Below, piece by piece: positions 44,896-54,644 of a DNA stretch of 64,000 bases. The notes under the pieces were generated by a model. It made no database searches, was not told where the DNA came from, and was given only the letters and a program-made list of their open reading frames with translations. The DNA is taken from NCBI RefSeq assembly GCF_003443615.1, contig NZ_CP031967.1:1488001-1552000 (forward strand). Reading direction: 5' to 3'. A program made the position numbers and the translations under genes. Each line of letters opens with the position of its first letter. Within the stretch, counting starts at the first letter, position 1. This DNA comes from Alteromonas sp. BL110 (GTDB lineage Bacteria > Pseudomonadota > Gammaproteobacteria > Enterobacterales > Alteromonadaceae).

Positions 44896-46377
44896 ATGCA
44901 GTACCCTTGGCTCCTTGAAGGTCACAAAATTTTTCGCGTTGTCATTGTTGTACAATTACTGATTGCTGTAGCTATTGGTGTGTTTACTGGTGAACTTCTA
45001 CCTGCGTTTATCTTTGGAGTTCCCATTGCAGCTTTGCCCCTTATACTCAGCCTTCAAAACCCTTACTCGGCGATAAGCCGTCATGCAATGGCTATAGGTG
45101 TGCAGCTACTCACTGCACTTCATATTCATCAATCTTTTGGGTTAATTGAAGTTCATTTTGAAATCTTCGTACTTCTTGCCTTTCTTTCTTATTTCCGAGA
45201 CTGGAAAGTGGTTGCAACAGGAACTGCGGTTGTGGCTGTTCATCATATTTCGTTCTTTTTCCTGCAGGCAGGCGGTGCGCCAGTAATTATTTTTGAAGAG
45301 GGTCATGTCGCCTTTACTATGTTACTTATGCACGCAGCATTTGCATTAACAGAGGGTGGTGTGTTGATTTACATGGCCAAGCAAGCCCACCAAGAAGGCG
45401 CAGGCGCCGCCGAACTGCGCCTAGCCATTGAAACCATGCAGCAAACTGATGGCAAACTTGATTTGTCTGTTGAGCTAAATCGCGACAATAAAATAGTAAG
45501 GCCTTTCGCTGAACTTATTGATCAAGTGAAATCGCTCATTGAGCTTGCTTCTAATTTGACTGATGAAGTGGTGAAAGGGGCTTCAAATATGGAGTTAGCG
45601 GCAAATAACATGTTTGAAATCACCAAAAATACCGACCAAGAGCTTGCCATGGTATCGGCATCTTCAGAAGAAATTGCGCAAACCATGCAGCTTTCAACAG
45701 AGCAAACTACCCTTGCTAGTGACAAAGCGTCGGCAGCGCAAAATGCGTCTCAGTCTACGCGGGATTCTATATCTAAATCCAGCCATACTATCGACTCGTT
45801 GCGTAATACACTGAATGCGGCAGCGCAAACTAACACAGCGCTAAATGAACAGTGTTCTCATATTTCTGATGCCATGCGCTCAATTACTGCTGTGGCTGAA
45901 CAAACTAATTTGCTGGCGCTTAACGCTGCTATTGAATCAGCCCGCGCTGGTGAACACGGTCGCGGCTTCGCCGTGGTAGCCGACGAAGTACGCACTCTTG
46001 CAATTCGTTCAAAAGAAAGTGCAGACCAAATTACTAGTATTACCGAACAACTTGTTGCCCAAACGGCAAGCTCGGTTGATCAAATGCAAACCTGCATACA
46101 ACTGGTCGATGAAGCCGTTGTTTCAAGTGAAAGCGCTACCTCGGCTATGACCGAAATTATGCAGCAAATTCGCGAAGCCAGTGAGAGCATGACTGAAATT
46201 GCCACCTCTGCTGTGGAACAAGAAACCGCTTCAGCATCCATTGCACAAAGCACTGCGCGTTTGAGTGAGCTTACTTCTGAAGAGCTTGCTACCGCTGAGT
46301 CGCTTGCAGGTGAAGTGGAAGTGTTATCACAAATATCTCAGCGCATGCGCAGCGCAATTGAGCGCTTTAAGCTTTAA
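44896..46377 (+). CDS. methyl-accepting chemotaxis protein, His-rich 6TM sensor
   Basis: A 493-aa chemoreceptor without a periplasmic ligand domain. About six membrane helices fill residues 12-165, with a striking set of histidines: His63, His76, His78, His87, His116, His117, His137 and His146, several in [30 protein letters not shown] and EEGHVAF. A HAMP-like linker (about 165-225) precedes the signalling domain whose hairpin tip is [19 protein letters not shown]. The ATG at 44896 is chosen because GGAG lies seven bases upstream; a TTG four codons before sits on that site. The sensor may bind a metal or haem in the membrane. It is 28 bp before the next gene. Confidence 0.92.
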   Translation: MQYPWLLEGHKIFRVVIVVQLLIAVAIGVFTGELLPAFIFGVPIAALPLILSLQNPYSAISRHAMAIGVQLLTALHIHQSFGLIEVHFEIFVLLAFLSYFRDWKVVATGTAVVAVHHISFFFLQAGGAPVIIFEEGHVAFTMLLMHAAFALTEGGVLIYMAKQAHQEGAGAAELRLAIETMQQTDGKLDLSVELNRDNKIVRPFAELIDQVKSLIELASNLTDEVVKGASNMELAANNMFEITKNTDQELAMVSASSEEIAQTMQLSTEQTTLASDKASAAQNASQSTRDSISKSSHTIDSLRNTLNAAAQTNTALNEQCSHISDAMRSITAVAEQTNLLALNAAIESARAGEHGRGFAVVADEVRTLAIRSKESADQITSITEQLVAQTASSVDQMQTCIQLVDEAVVSSESATSAMTEIMQQIREASESMTEIATSAVEQETASASIAQSTARLSELTSEELATAESLAGEVEVLSQISQRMRSAIERFKL

Positions 46378-46404
46378 GCTCTAAACACAAAACGTAAAAC
46401 AAAG

Positions 46405-46941
46405 ATGAAGGCGTTTTGCCTCATGCGTAAAGAGGCGAGCTGGCTGCTACTTGTAATATGGGCGATAGGGCTACTCTCTGCCCTATTAGTATATAGTCAG
46501 CGTCAGCTATCAGACTTCGACCCCAACGGCGAATTGCTGCACCGCACTACGGCGCCAAACTTTGACGCATCCCTCGTTGAATTGTTAAAAAGTAAGAACA
46601 TCTACGCAGGATCAGTTATTCATGTGGGTACACAGTCCCGCTGCTATTGCGACACGCTTACAACACCACACCAGTCTCAGCTTCTCTCGAAACTCGGCGA
46701 CGACTTTCACCAAGTTAGATTGAATGTGGAAGATGTACCTAAACTAGCGGCTATGCTTGAGGCCGTGCCAGCACTTATCGTGTTAGACAAACAAAACCAA
46801 CTTCGCTATCTAGGCCCTTACGCAACGGGCTACGGCTGCTTTACGGGCAAAAACCTCGTCGAACAAGTGGTAAGCTACACCACGCAACTTCCCTATGCAG
46901 GTGCCGTTATAAATACCGATGCTACAGGTTGCTTCTGCTAA
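46405..46941 (+). CDS. membrane-anchored thioredoxin-like Cys-rich protein
   Basis: A 178-aa protein with one N-terminal membrane helix (WLLLVIWAIGLLSALLVYS) that leaves a periplasmic domain of about 140 residues. It is rich in cysteines: CYC in SRCYCDTL, Cys in GYGCFTG, and a terminal GCFC. The middle LRYLGPYATGYG and LIVLDKQNQL fit a thioredoxin-type fold, and it may be the family catalogued as DUF6436, though I am not sure. A terminal CFC plus CYC suggests redox or metal handling. It starts 28 bp after the chemoreceptor and precedes the glutaredoxin-MauE fusion, so a shared redox task is plausible. Confidence 0.75.
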   Translation: MKAFCLMRKEASWLLLVIWAIGLLSALLVYSQRQLSDFDPNGELLHRTTAPNFDASLVELLKSKNIYAGSVIHVGTQSRCYCDTLTTPHQSQLLSKLGDDFHQVRLNVEDVPKLAAMLEAVPALIVLDKQNQLRYLGPYATGYGCFTGKNLVEQVVSYTTQLPYAGAVINTDATGCFC

Positions 46942-47063
46942 AACGCTGGCACAAATTATGTAACCCTCTTTGTATCTCGCAATATCACTTTAGATAGAGC
47001 AAAAAACGGGCAAATCTTGCACGCACATTGCTTTTTATCTGAAAGCTTTACAAGGAGTTCCCA

Positions 47064-47804
47064 ATGTCTAAGCGCGCAGTACTTTATCGCATGGTTACCC
47101 CAGAGCATATTTGCCCTTTTGGACTCAAATCGAAAGACTTGCTCGAGAGGAAAGGCTATGAGGTTGATGATCATCATTTAACTAACCGAAGTGAAACCGA
47201 CGCATTTAAAGAGAAGCACGGTGTGAAAACAACCCCACAGACGTTTATAGACGATAGGCGTATTGGCGGTTATGACGATTTAAGAGATTACTTCAATTTA
47301 AAGCAAGAAAGTGAATTTGGGTCGCGCTACACACCTATTATCGTAATTTTTTCTTTAGCGGCACTTATGGTATTCGCGCTTATGTTCAAAGGCGGTCTAC
47401 CAACAGGCATTGAGCCTTTTGTATTGAATTTTATTGGTGTGGCAATGGTGATACTTGCCCTGCAAAAGCTACAAGACTTAGTGGCTTTCTCAAACCAGTT
47501 TATCACCTATGACTTACTGGCAATGAAACAGGTTCGATACGCTTATGTATACCCTTTTGCAGAAGCGTTTGCTGGGCTTGGCATGCTTGCTGGACTCCCT
47601 GCGCTATTGGTTTCACCGGTTTCCATTTTTATCGGCGCTATTGGAGCGGTTTCCGTTATTAAAGCGGTATATATTGATAACCGGGAGCTTAAATGTGCCT
47701 GCGTGGGCGGTAATTCAGACTTACCTCTTGGCTTTATCTCATTAACCGAAAACCTAGCTATGCTAGGCGCAGGACTTTATATGCTATCAGCTTGGCTGGC
47801 GTAG
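47064..47804 (+). CDS. glutaredoxin fused to MauE/DoxX-type membrane domain
   Basis: A 246-aa fusion. Residues 1-85 form a glutaredoxin: Cys17 in HICPFG (a monothiol-like CPFG site), then the cis-Pro TTPQTFIDDRRIGGYDDL. Residues about 90-245 contain four membrane helices with the MauE-type motif LKCACVGGNSDLPLGFISLTEN, whose Cys-Ala-Cys is typical of redox-associated MauE proteins. The glutaredoxin should face the cytoplasm, so electrons could pass to the membrane cysteines. It starts after a strong AAGGAG. The 122-bp gap separates it from the preceding Cys-rich gene. Confidence 0.85.
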   Translation: MSKRAVLYRMVTPEHICPFGLKSKDLLERKGYEVDDHHLTNRSETDAFKEKHGVKTTPQTFIDDRRIGGYDDLRDYFNLKQESEFGSRYTPIIVIFSLAALMVFALMFKGGLPTGIEPFVLNFIGVAMVILALQKLQDLVAFSNQFITYDLLAMKQVRYAYVYPFAEAFAGLGMLAGLPALLVSPVSIFIGAIGAVSVIKAVYIDNRELKCACVGGNSDLPLGFISLTENLAMLGAGLYMLSAWLA

Positions 47805-47833
47805 GCTGAAAGATTGTTGAGGTTATATAACCC

Positions 47834-47865
47834 GTCGTCCTATTGTGTTTCTTCAATAGGACGAC
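47834..47865. repeat. 12-bp inverted repeat spanning the deacetylase stop
   Basis: GTCGTCCTATTG (47834-47845) and CAATAGGACGAC (47854-47865) are perfect complements around an 8-base loop, beside the palindrome GGTTATATAACC (47821-47832). The arms include the deacetylase stop codon. No long T-run follows on either strand, so it may stabilise mRNA or end transcription weakly between the two convergent genes. Confidence 0.5.
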
Positions 47866-48820
47866 TCATGCCTTTTAGGTGCGACACCACGCTGCGCCCT
47901 AACGCACTTAAGTCGTAGCCGCCTTCTAGCATACTTACTATGCGGCCTTCACAACAAGCATCGGCAACGGCGCGAAGCTGTTGGCTTACCCAAAAATAAT
48001 CATCTTCTACTAGGCGTAGATGGGCCATTGGATCTTCAGCATGAGCATCAAAACCGGCAGAGATAAAAATTAGTTCAGGTTGAAAGTTGCGTAATGCGTC
48101 AAACCAATGCTTTACTTTCTCCCTAAAAACCTCACCGGTAGCACCTGCCTCGAGTGGTACGGACAGAATATTACTTGCTAACACCGGAGAACCACTGTGC
48201 GGATAGAACGGGTGCTGAAAGCTACTGCAAAGCATAATGCGCTGATCACCGGCAACTATTTGCTCGGTGCCATTACCGTGGTGCACGTCAAAATCGACAA
48301 TGGCTACTCGTTTTAGTTCGTAGTTTTGAAGCGCGTAGCGAGCAGCTATAGCAATGTTATTGAAAATACAAAATCCCATAGCACTGTCGTATGTCGCATG
48401 ATGCCCAGGGGGTCTAGTGGCACAGAAGGCTTGCCTATCATTGCCTTTCATAACCCAATCGACAGCATTACACCCTGCACCGGCTGACTCCAGCGCAGCA
48501 TTTAAGCTGTGGCGCATTAAACCTGTGTCTTCATCTAACCAAGCCACATTGTCTTTGTTATCTGAATACAGCGTTTTCTCGTGGTCATTAAAGATAGATT
48601 GAGCTGCATGCTCAAACACACTTTTCACATAATATGGGTCGTGCGCTAGTTTCAGGTAGGCTTCAGCAATGGGAGTGGCATCAGCATGCTCACATACCAT
48701 ATCGAGCCCTGAAGAAAGTAATTGGTCGTCAATGGCGAATAAACGGTCTGGCGATTCGGGGTGGTCCTTGCCTAAGTCGTGTTTAGTACCGTGCTTGCCG
48801 CGAAAAATTTTAATTGTCAT
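47840..48820 (-). CDS. histone-deacetylase-family protein
   Basis: A 326-aa zinc hydrolase that removes acetyl groups from lysines or polyamines. The active site is complete: RPPGHHAT (His140, His141), the metal ligands Asp178 and His180 in DFDVHHGNGT, Asp258 in SAGFDAHAEDP, and Tyr302 in LEGGYDL. It most resembles the class II HDAC/AcuC-type bacterial enzymes. Its ATG overlaps the last 11 bases of the upstream acetyl-CoA hydrolase-GNAT gene, so the two are translated together, which hints at reversible acetylation of shared targets. It has no signal peptide. Confidence 0.93.
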   Translation of the reverse strand: MTIKIFRGKHGTKHDLGKDHPESPDRLFAIDDQLLSSGLDMVCEHADATPIAEAYLKLAHDPYYVKSVFEHAAQSIFNDHEKTLYSDNKDNVAWLDEDTGLMRHSLNAALESAGAGCNAVDWVMKGNDRQAFCATRPPGHHATYDSAMGFCIFNNIAIAARYALQNYELKRVAIVDFDVHHGNGTEQIVAGDQRIMLCSSFQHPFYPHSGSPVLASNILSVPLEAGATGEVFREKVKHWFDALRNFQPELIFISAGFDAHAEDPMAHLRLVEDDYFWVSQQLRAVADACCEGRIVSMLEGGYDLSALGRSVVSHLKGMSRPIEETQ

Positions 48821-50663
48821 GCAGTGCTGCCACGTCTAGAACTAACTCTATGTCACTGGGGTCGCCAGTAAATTTTCGTTTAAATTGGGCTTGTTCAAAA
48901 ATAGTGATCATGGGGCTATTATCTCCACGTACATAGGCCATCATTTTCGCTATGCCCCTTGTTTTTGCTACTGTGATAAGCTCGTTCAACAAGCGGCTTG
49001 CCATGCCTTTCCCTTGCTGGGTTTCACGAGTAACAAAGGCAGCTTCGCAGGTATTGTCGTTTGGGTTGTAGTAGAAGCGGCCTACCGCGTGAATAGTAAT
49101 GCGCGAGCCTTCTTGCCTCACAATACACAGCGCCGCATCAGCACTTTGATCCACCGACACCAGGTTACACGATTTCTCGCGAGACATTTGTTTGGGGTCG
49201 TAGTTGTAGCGCAACCTTAACGTCTCTTTAGTGTGGGAATAGAAAAATTCCTGCAGCCGTCTTTCATCCGCCGGATTCAGCGGGCGCATATAAAACGTCT
49301 CCCCTTGAATGTTGAGCTTTTTAAGCTGAATAGCGCCCAGCTCTGGGATATCTGTGGGGTATTTTTCTTGATAATGGGGCACCCAATAATGCTGACGCAC
49401 TTCTTCTAAAAGTGCCGCGCGGAACTTAGGATGGGCCACGCGTATAAGCTCTAGAGCACGTTCTCGAATACTTTTACCCTTAAGTGACGCTATACCATAT
49501 TCGGTTACCACATACTGTACATTACCGCGGGAAGTTACCACGCCTGCGCCTTCACTTATACGCGGTGTAATGCGCGAGATAGTTTCATTTTTCGCAGTTG
49601 AAGGAAGTGCAATAATGGCTTTACCGCCTTTACTAATAGACGCGCCAGTGACGAAATCTACCTGTCCACCTATACCACTGTAAAAGTCATAGCCCAGTGA
49701 GTCGGCCACCACCTGCCCGGTTAAGTCCACTTCTAGGGCACTGTTTATAGCAACCATATTGTCGTTTTTGGCAATATTAGTCGGCTTGTTTACATAACTG
49801 CTTGGGTAAAATTCAATATGCGGGTTGCTGTCGATTAAATCGTATAACTGGCGGGTACCAATAGCAAAACTGGTAACAATTTTACCGGGGTGAAACGTCT
49901 TTTTCTTGTTGGTGATAGCACCAGATTCCAACAGTTCGATAATACTATCGGTAAGCATTTCACTGTGGATGCCTAAATCTTTGTGATTACACAGGTATTT
50001 CAGCGTGGCGCTGGGTATTTTTCCAATACCAAACTGAAGCGTTGCGCCATCATCCACCAGCATAGATACGTACTGGCCAATACGTTCTGCGACTGAATCT
50101 ATTGGCGGCGGCGTCACTTCTACTAGTGGCTCCTCCGCTTCTATACACGCCGTTATCTCACTTATATGAATATAAGAGTGCCCTGAGGTTCTCGGCACCT
50201 GAGGGTTAATTTGAGCAACGACCTTTTTGCTTTGCCTAATAGCAGACATAGCAATATCTACAGCTGGGCCTAGTGAGCAGTAGCCGAATTCATCAGGAGG
50301 GCTTACATTAACCAAGGCAGCATCTAGCGCCAGCGTGCCATCGCTAAACAAGCTTGAAATTTCAGAGAGGAAAACGGGTGTATAATCGGCGCGACCTTCA
50401 TCGACAGCCTTTCGCATGGCTTCACCACCAATAAAGAATGTATTGGCTTTAAAAAGATTTTTGTACTCTTCCTTGACCCATCGGGTATCGCCTAATGCCA
50501 ACATATGCACCAGTTCGATGTCGCTGAAACCTTCGCTGTTATCTATAAGATGCTGAACCAGCGCGTGCGGTACCGCCGCATTTCCGCCAACAAAGACACG
50601 ACAACCCGACTTTATCAGCGACGACCATTGCGGCGCTTGAGGTAAGTTAAATGCCATTTCCAT
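48810..50663 (-). CDS. acetyl-CoA hydrolase/transferase fused to GNAT acetyltransferase
   Basis: A 617-aa two-domain enzyme. Residues 1-440 are an acetyl-CoA hydrolase/CoA-transferase (Cat1-like): FGIGKIPSATLKYL, the catalytic Glu235 in GIHSEMLTD, and TEYGIASLKGKS near the end. Residues about 458-610 are a GNAT domain with the acetyl-CoA loop QQGKGMA (549-555) and FYYNPNDNTCEAAFV. The start is the ATG at 50663 after AGGGCAG; a TTG six codons upstream is unlikely. The hydrolase part may act on acetate or propionate units and the GNAT could acetylate acyl-CoA enzymes. The downstream gene is a deacetylase and overlaps it. Confidence 0.88.
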   Translation of the reverse strand: MEMAFNLPQAPQWSSLIKSGCRVFVGGNAAVPHALVQHLIDNSEGFSDIELVHMLALGDTRWVKEEYKNLFKANTFFIGGEAMRKAVDEGRADYTPVFLSEISSLFSDGTLALDAALVNVSPPDEFGYCSLGPAVDIAMSAIRQSKKVVAQINPQVPRTSGHSYIHISEITACIEAEEPLVEVTPPPIDSVAERIGQYVSMLVDDGATLQFGIGKIPSATLKYLCNHKDLGIHSEMLTDSIIELLESGAITNKKKTFHPGKIVTSFAIGTRQLYDLIDSNPHIEFYPSSYVNKPTNIAKNDNMVAINSALEVDLTGQVVADSLGYDFYSGIGGQVDFVTGASISKGGKAIIALPSTAKNETISRITPRISEGAGVVTSRGNVQYVVTEYGIASLKGKSIRERALELIRVAHPKFRAALLEEVRQHYWVPHYQEKYPTDIPELGAIQLKKLNIQGETFYMRPLNPADERRLQEFFYSHTKETLRLRYNYDPKQMSREKSCNLVSVDQSADAALCIVRQEGSRITIHAVGRFYYNPNDNTCEAAFVTRETQQGKGMASRLLNELITVAKTRGIAKMMAYVRGDNSPMITIFEQAQFKRKFTGDPSDIELVLDVAALHDN

Positions 50664-50768
50664 CTGCCCTGTTTTAAGCAATAGCCCATCATGCCATAAA
50701 TACCGGCAATTTCATGTATTAACCCGACGCAGCACTATAAGCGATTAGTCTTAATGAAACGCAGATAC

Positions 50769-50822
50769 AAAAAAGCCTACATAATCGATAATCACCTCAT
50801 GCGTTTATCGATAAGTAGGCTT
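50769..50822 (-). terminator. long hairpin terminator of the small hydrolase gene
   Basis: Arms 50773-50791 and 50805-50822 pair over about 17 bp (AAGCCTAC...ATCGATAA with TTATCGAT...GTAGGCTT, with a small internal loop). Read leftwards it ends in six T residues (50774-50769), so it terminates the gene at 50970 before the acetyl-CoA hydrolase operon. Confidence 0.85.
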
Positions 50823-50969
50823 CTAACAGTGTTTTTAGCTTTTAATTGCCAGGCATTGCCTAGTATAGGTCGCCGCGTTTTGATTATTTAGCATGGGTCC
50901 CTAACGAAGCGCGATAGCATAGCTAAAGAAGATTAAAACCCTACAGCGACTGTGTTGGCACTTTACCCC

Positions 50970-51467
50970 CTAGTAGCGGAATTTTTCCAACCAATTTCTG
51001 AAGAAAGGTGAAATAACCGACTTACTGTTCGCAAGGCGATGTCCATCATTTAGCAGCAACAGCTGCGCCTTTTGATGGCGTGCGTACTTCAGGCTGTTTT
51101 CAATAGGCACGATATCGTCGTTCCAACCGTGCACTAAGCTAACATAGCCATCGTACGGGAAGCGCTGAACTTTATAGTTAGGCAAATAAAGCGCAGGTGC
51201 CATTAAAAATACGCCTCTGGCAGAGATCTGACTGGCCGCGGCAAGTGATACATAGCCGCCCATACTGGAGCCTACTAATACAACGTCATTACATTTTTCA
51301 GCAATAGTTTCTTTTAACCGCTCTAGGCGGGCTTCGGGACAGTCGAGATCTTGATAATCGATACTCTCAACACCAAAGCCCATATCGTTTGCTACATTCG
51401 AAAGCGTAGTTATCTTACTGCCCCATGGCCCGCTTTCTTTACCGTGAGAAAAAACAACCGTGGTCAT
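50970..51467 (-). CDS. small alpha/beta hydrolase
   Basis: A 165-aa cytosolic esterase-like protein of minimal alpha/beta-hydrolase size. The nucleophile elbow is VGSSMGGYVS, the acid Asp is in HGWNDDIVP and the base His in NDGHRLANS, so the triad is complete. The N terminus VVFSHGKESGPWGSK forms the oxyanion region. The ATG at 51467 is preferred over a TTG two codons upstream. The substrate is unknown; it lies 57 bp after the RND pump gene on the same strand and may be co-transcribed with it. Confidence 0.85.
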   Translation of the reverse strand: MTTVVFSHGKESGPWGSKITTLSNVANDMGFGVESIDYQDLDCPEARLERLKETIAEKCNDVVLVGSSMGGYVSLAAASQISARGVFLMAPALYLPNYKVQRFPYDGYVSLVHGWNDDIVPIENSLKYARHQKAQLLLLNDGHRLANSKSVISPFFRNWLEKFRY

Positions 51468-51524
51468 TACCAATATCCCTATGTAAAAAATGAAAAATTT
51501 TTCTCACTCTAGCGTACTTACTTG

Positions 51525-54500
51525 TTACTTGTCTTCCTTATGAAATAGTTTTTCTACCATAACGTAAAACATGGGAACGAAAAATATAGCCAGGAAGGTC
51601 GCTGCAAACATGCCGCCCATTACCGCAATACCAATAGCATTCTGGCTCGCAGCCCCTGCGCCACTGGCAAGTGCCAAAGGCGTAACCCCCAAGATAAACG
51701 CCATAGACGTCATCAATATTGGGCGGAAGCGCTGAGCAGCCGCGTTAGACACAGCCGTCATTAGGTCTTCACCGTTTTCATACTGCTCTTTAGCAAACTC
51801 AACGATAAGAATGGCGTTTTTCGCTGCAAGACCTACCGTCGTTAGAAACGCTACCTGCAGATAAACATCATTCGGTAAATTAAAGATAAAGGCAGCGGTA
51901 ACTGAGCCCAAAATCCCTAACGGCACCACTAGCATTACCGCAAACGGTACCGACCAGCTTTCGTACAGTGCGGCTAAGCAAAGGAATACCACCAATATTG
52001 AGAGCGCATAAAGCATAGGCGCCTGCGAGCCAGCCTCTTGTTCTTCATAAGATAAGCCTGACCATTCAATTGCAAAACCAGCAGGCAACTGTTCAACCAG
52101 CTTTTGCATTTCAGCCATGGCTTCGCCGGAAGAGACTCCAGGTGCCGCACTACCTTGAATATTTACCGAAGAAATACCGTTAAAACGTTCTAACTTGGGC
52201 GAGCCATATACCCACTCGGTTGTTGAGAACGTGCTGAAAGCCACCATCTCACCGTCGCTATTGCGCACAAACCATTTATCGAGGTCTTCTGGCGTCATAC
52301 GATGGGGAAGGTCCGCCTGCATGTACACCCGCTTAATCCGTCCTTTGTCGATAAAATCGTTCACATAGCTGGAACCCCAAGCAATTTGTAGTGCGTTGTT
52401 AATCTCACTCAAGTTCAGGCCAAGGGCTGAAGCCTTTTCACTATCGATGTTAATCTTAAACTGCGGAACATCGCTTAAACCATTAGGACGAACGCCCGCC
52501 AATTTCGGATTTTGTGCAGCCATACCTAACAGCTGATTACGCGCATTCATAAGCGCTTCATGGCCGTTACCACCCCGGTCCACTAGCTGCATATCAAAGC
52601 CCGTGGCATTACCTAATTCCATAATAGGCGGCGGTACTATAGGGAACGCTGACGCATCTTCAATCTGACTAAATGCGCCAAAAGCTCGCTTCATTACGGC
52701 GAAAGCCGAGTTACTCTCGTCACGTACACTCCAGTCATTGAAGTTTAAGAACGCCATACCGGCATTTTGTGCTTGTCCCGCGAAGCTAAAGCCCACTACC
52801 GCAAACATACCGTTTACCGCTTCGCTTTCTTCTTCAAGGATGTAATCTTCCACCTGTTTAATAGATTCAAGAGTACGACCCGCAGTAGCACCCGGAGGTG
52901 TGCTTACCAACACCATCATTCGACCTTGGTCTTCGTCGGGAAGGAAGGCACCAGGAAGCTGGCTAAAGATAAACACCATTCCACCGACAAGTAAGCCATA
53001 TACAACGAAGTAACGCTTAAAACGATTCGCCATATGGTTGGTCGTTTTCTGATAGCGGTCGCGCCCTTTGTTAAACGTGCGATTAAACCAGCCAAAGAAA
53101 CCTTTATTCTTATCGTGATCTTCCGAGTGCTGTTTCAATAACGTTGCACATAAAGAAGGCGAAAGCACGATGGCCACCAGCACAGAAAACGCCATCGCAG
53201 ATACAATAGTTACTGAAAACTGACGATAAATAGCCCCGGCAGAACCGCTAAAGAACGCCATGGGAATAAATACCGTTGATAACACAGCGGCAATGCCCAC
53301 AAGTGCGCCAGTAATCTGCGACATAGACTTCTTCGTCGCTTCTGCTGGCGGTAAGCCTTCTTCTTCCATGATTCGCTCAACGTTTTCTACAACAACGATA
53401 GCGTCATCAACAAGAAGACCGATAGCCAGTACCATGGCAAACATAGTCAATACGTTGATACTAAAACCAAACGCCAGTAACACCGAAAAAGTCCCAAGTA
53501 ATACAACCGGTACGGCGATGGTGGGAATGAGCGTTGCGCGCCAATTTTGAAGAAACAGCAGCATCACTAAGAATACCAACACAACCGCTTCAATAAGCGT
53601 ATGTACCACCGACTCTATAGAAAGCTCGATAAAAGGCGAACTATCTACAGGGTAGACCACTTTTACAGTGTCAGGCAGATTTGAGCGCAACTCTTCAACG
53701 CGGGCTTTCACTGCCTTGATGGTATCTAGCGCGTTGGCGCCAGACGCAAGGCTTATTGCCATACCCGATGCAGGTTTGCGATCATAACGAACAATAACAT
53801 CGTAACTTTGCGCACCCAGTTCTACTCGAGCCACGTCACGCACACGTACCTGGGAACCGTCAGTGTTCACACGTAGCACGATATTTTCAAAATCTTCTAC
53901 GGTTTGAAGGCGGCTTTGCGCCTGAATAGTAGCGTTGATTTGCTGGTTTTCGATAGCGGGTAACCCGCCTAGCTGACCTGCAGAAACATCGGTATTTTGG
54001 ACCTGAACTGCAGCCTGTACATCAGTTGGCGTTAGGTTATAGCTGTACAGTTTGTCTGGGTCTAGCCAAATACGCATAGAGCGCTGCGCACCAAACACCC
54101 TTACGTTACCTACACCGTTTACCCGGGAAATAGGGTCCTGAAAGTTTGAAACGAGCATGTCGCTGAGGTCGTACTGCGTCATCGAATCGTCTTCAGAGTA
54201 GAAGCCTACGGCGAGTGCAAATGCACTATTTGCCTTTGTAACGGTAACCCCTTGCTGTTGAACTTGGGTCGGCAGTAACGGTAACGCGCCCTGCACCTTG
54301 TTTTGCGTTTGTACCTGTGCAATATCAGGGTCTGCGCCCGGCGCAAATGTCAGGGTGATAGACATGCTGCTATTAGAGCTACTTGCCGAAAAGTAACGGA
54401 GGTTGTCTATGCCTGTTAAGCTTTGCTCAATTACCTGCGTCACCGAGTTTTCGACGGTTTCAGCAGATGCACCAGGATAGGTTGCCGAGATAGTGACCGA

Positions 54501-54623
54501 TGGTGGCGCTACCTTAGGGTATTGTTCAATGGGGAGTGAGGTTATCGCCAACACACCCGCCATCATTGTGATAATTGCCAGCACCCATGCAAACACGGGC
54601 CTGTCTATGAAAAAACGAGCCAT
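51525..54623 (-). CDS. RND efflux pump inner-membrane subunit (HAE1 family)
   Basis: A 1032-aa proton-driven drug exporter, AcrB/MexB-like. It has twelve membrane helices with two large periplasmic loops. Signatures are MARFFIDRPVFAWVLAIITM at the start, the proton-relay aspartates in GLLVDDAIVVVENVERIM and the second-half NAILIVEFAKEQ. It follows the adaptor gene after 21 bp, so the two are co-transcribed. No outer-membrane channel gene is linked; a TolC-type protein elsewhere must complete the pump. Confidence 0.95.
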   Translation of the reverse strand: MARFFIDRPVFAWVLAIITMMAGVLAITSLPIEQYPKVAPPSVTISATYPGASAETVENSVTQVIEQSLTGIDNLRYFSASSSNSSMSITLTFAPGADPDIAQVQTQNKVQGALPLLPTQVQQQGVTVTKANSAFALAVGFYSEDDSMTQYDLSDMLVSNFQDPISRVNGVGNVRVFGAQRSMRIWLDPDKLYSYNLTPTDVQAAVQVQNTDVSAGQLGGLPAIENQQINATIQAQSRLQTVEDFENIVLRVNTDGSQVRVRDVARVELGAQSYDVIVRYDRKPASGMAISLASGANALDTIKAVKARVEELRSNLPDTVKVVYPVDSSPFIELSIESVVHTLIEAVVLVFLVMLLFLQNWRATLIPTIAVPVVLLGTFSVLLAFGFSINVLTMFAMVLAIGLLVDDAIVVVENVERIMEEEGLPPAEATKKSMSQITGALVGIAAVLSTVFIPMAFFSGSAGAIYRQFSVTIVSAMAFSVLVAIVLSPSLCATLLKQHSEDHDKNKGFFGWFNRTFNKGRDRYQKTTNHMANRFKRYFVVYGLLVGGMVFIFSQLPGAFLPDEDQGRMMVLVSTPPGATAGRTLESIKQVEDYILEEESEAVNGMFAVVGFSFAGQAQNAGMAFLNFNDWSVRDESNSAFAVMKRAFGAFSQIEDASAFPIVPPPIMELGNATGFDMQLVDRGGNGHEALMNARNQLLGMAAQNPKLAGVRPNGLSDVPQFKINIDSEKASALGLNLSEINNALQIAWGSSYVNDFIDKGRIKRVYMQADLPHRMTPEDLDKWFVRNSDGEMVAFSTFSTTEWVYGSPKLERFNGISSVNIQGSAAPGVSSGEAMAEMQKLVEQLPAGFAIEWSGLSYEEQEAGSQAPMLYALSILVVFLCLAALYESWSVPFAVMLVVPLGILGSVTAAFIFNLPNDVYLQVAFLTTVGLAAKNAILIVEFAKEQYENGEDLMTAVSNAAAQRFRPILMTSMAFILGVTPLALASGAGAASQNAIGIAVMGGMFAATFLAIFFVPMFYVMVEKLFHKEDK

Positions 54624-54644
54624 ATTACTTAAATCCCTTGTTTG

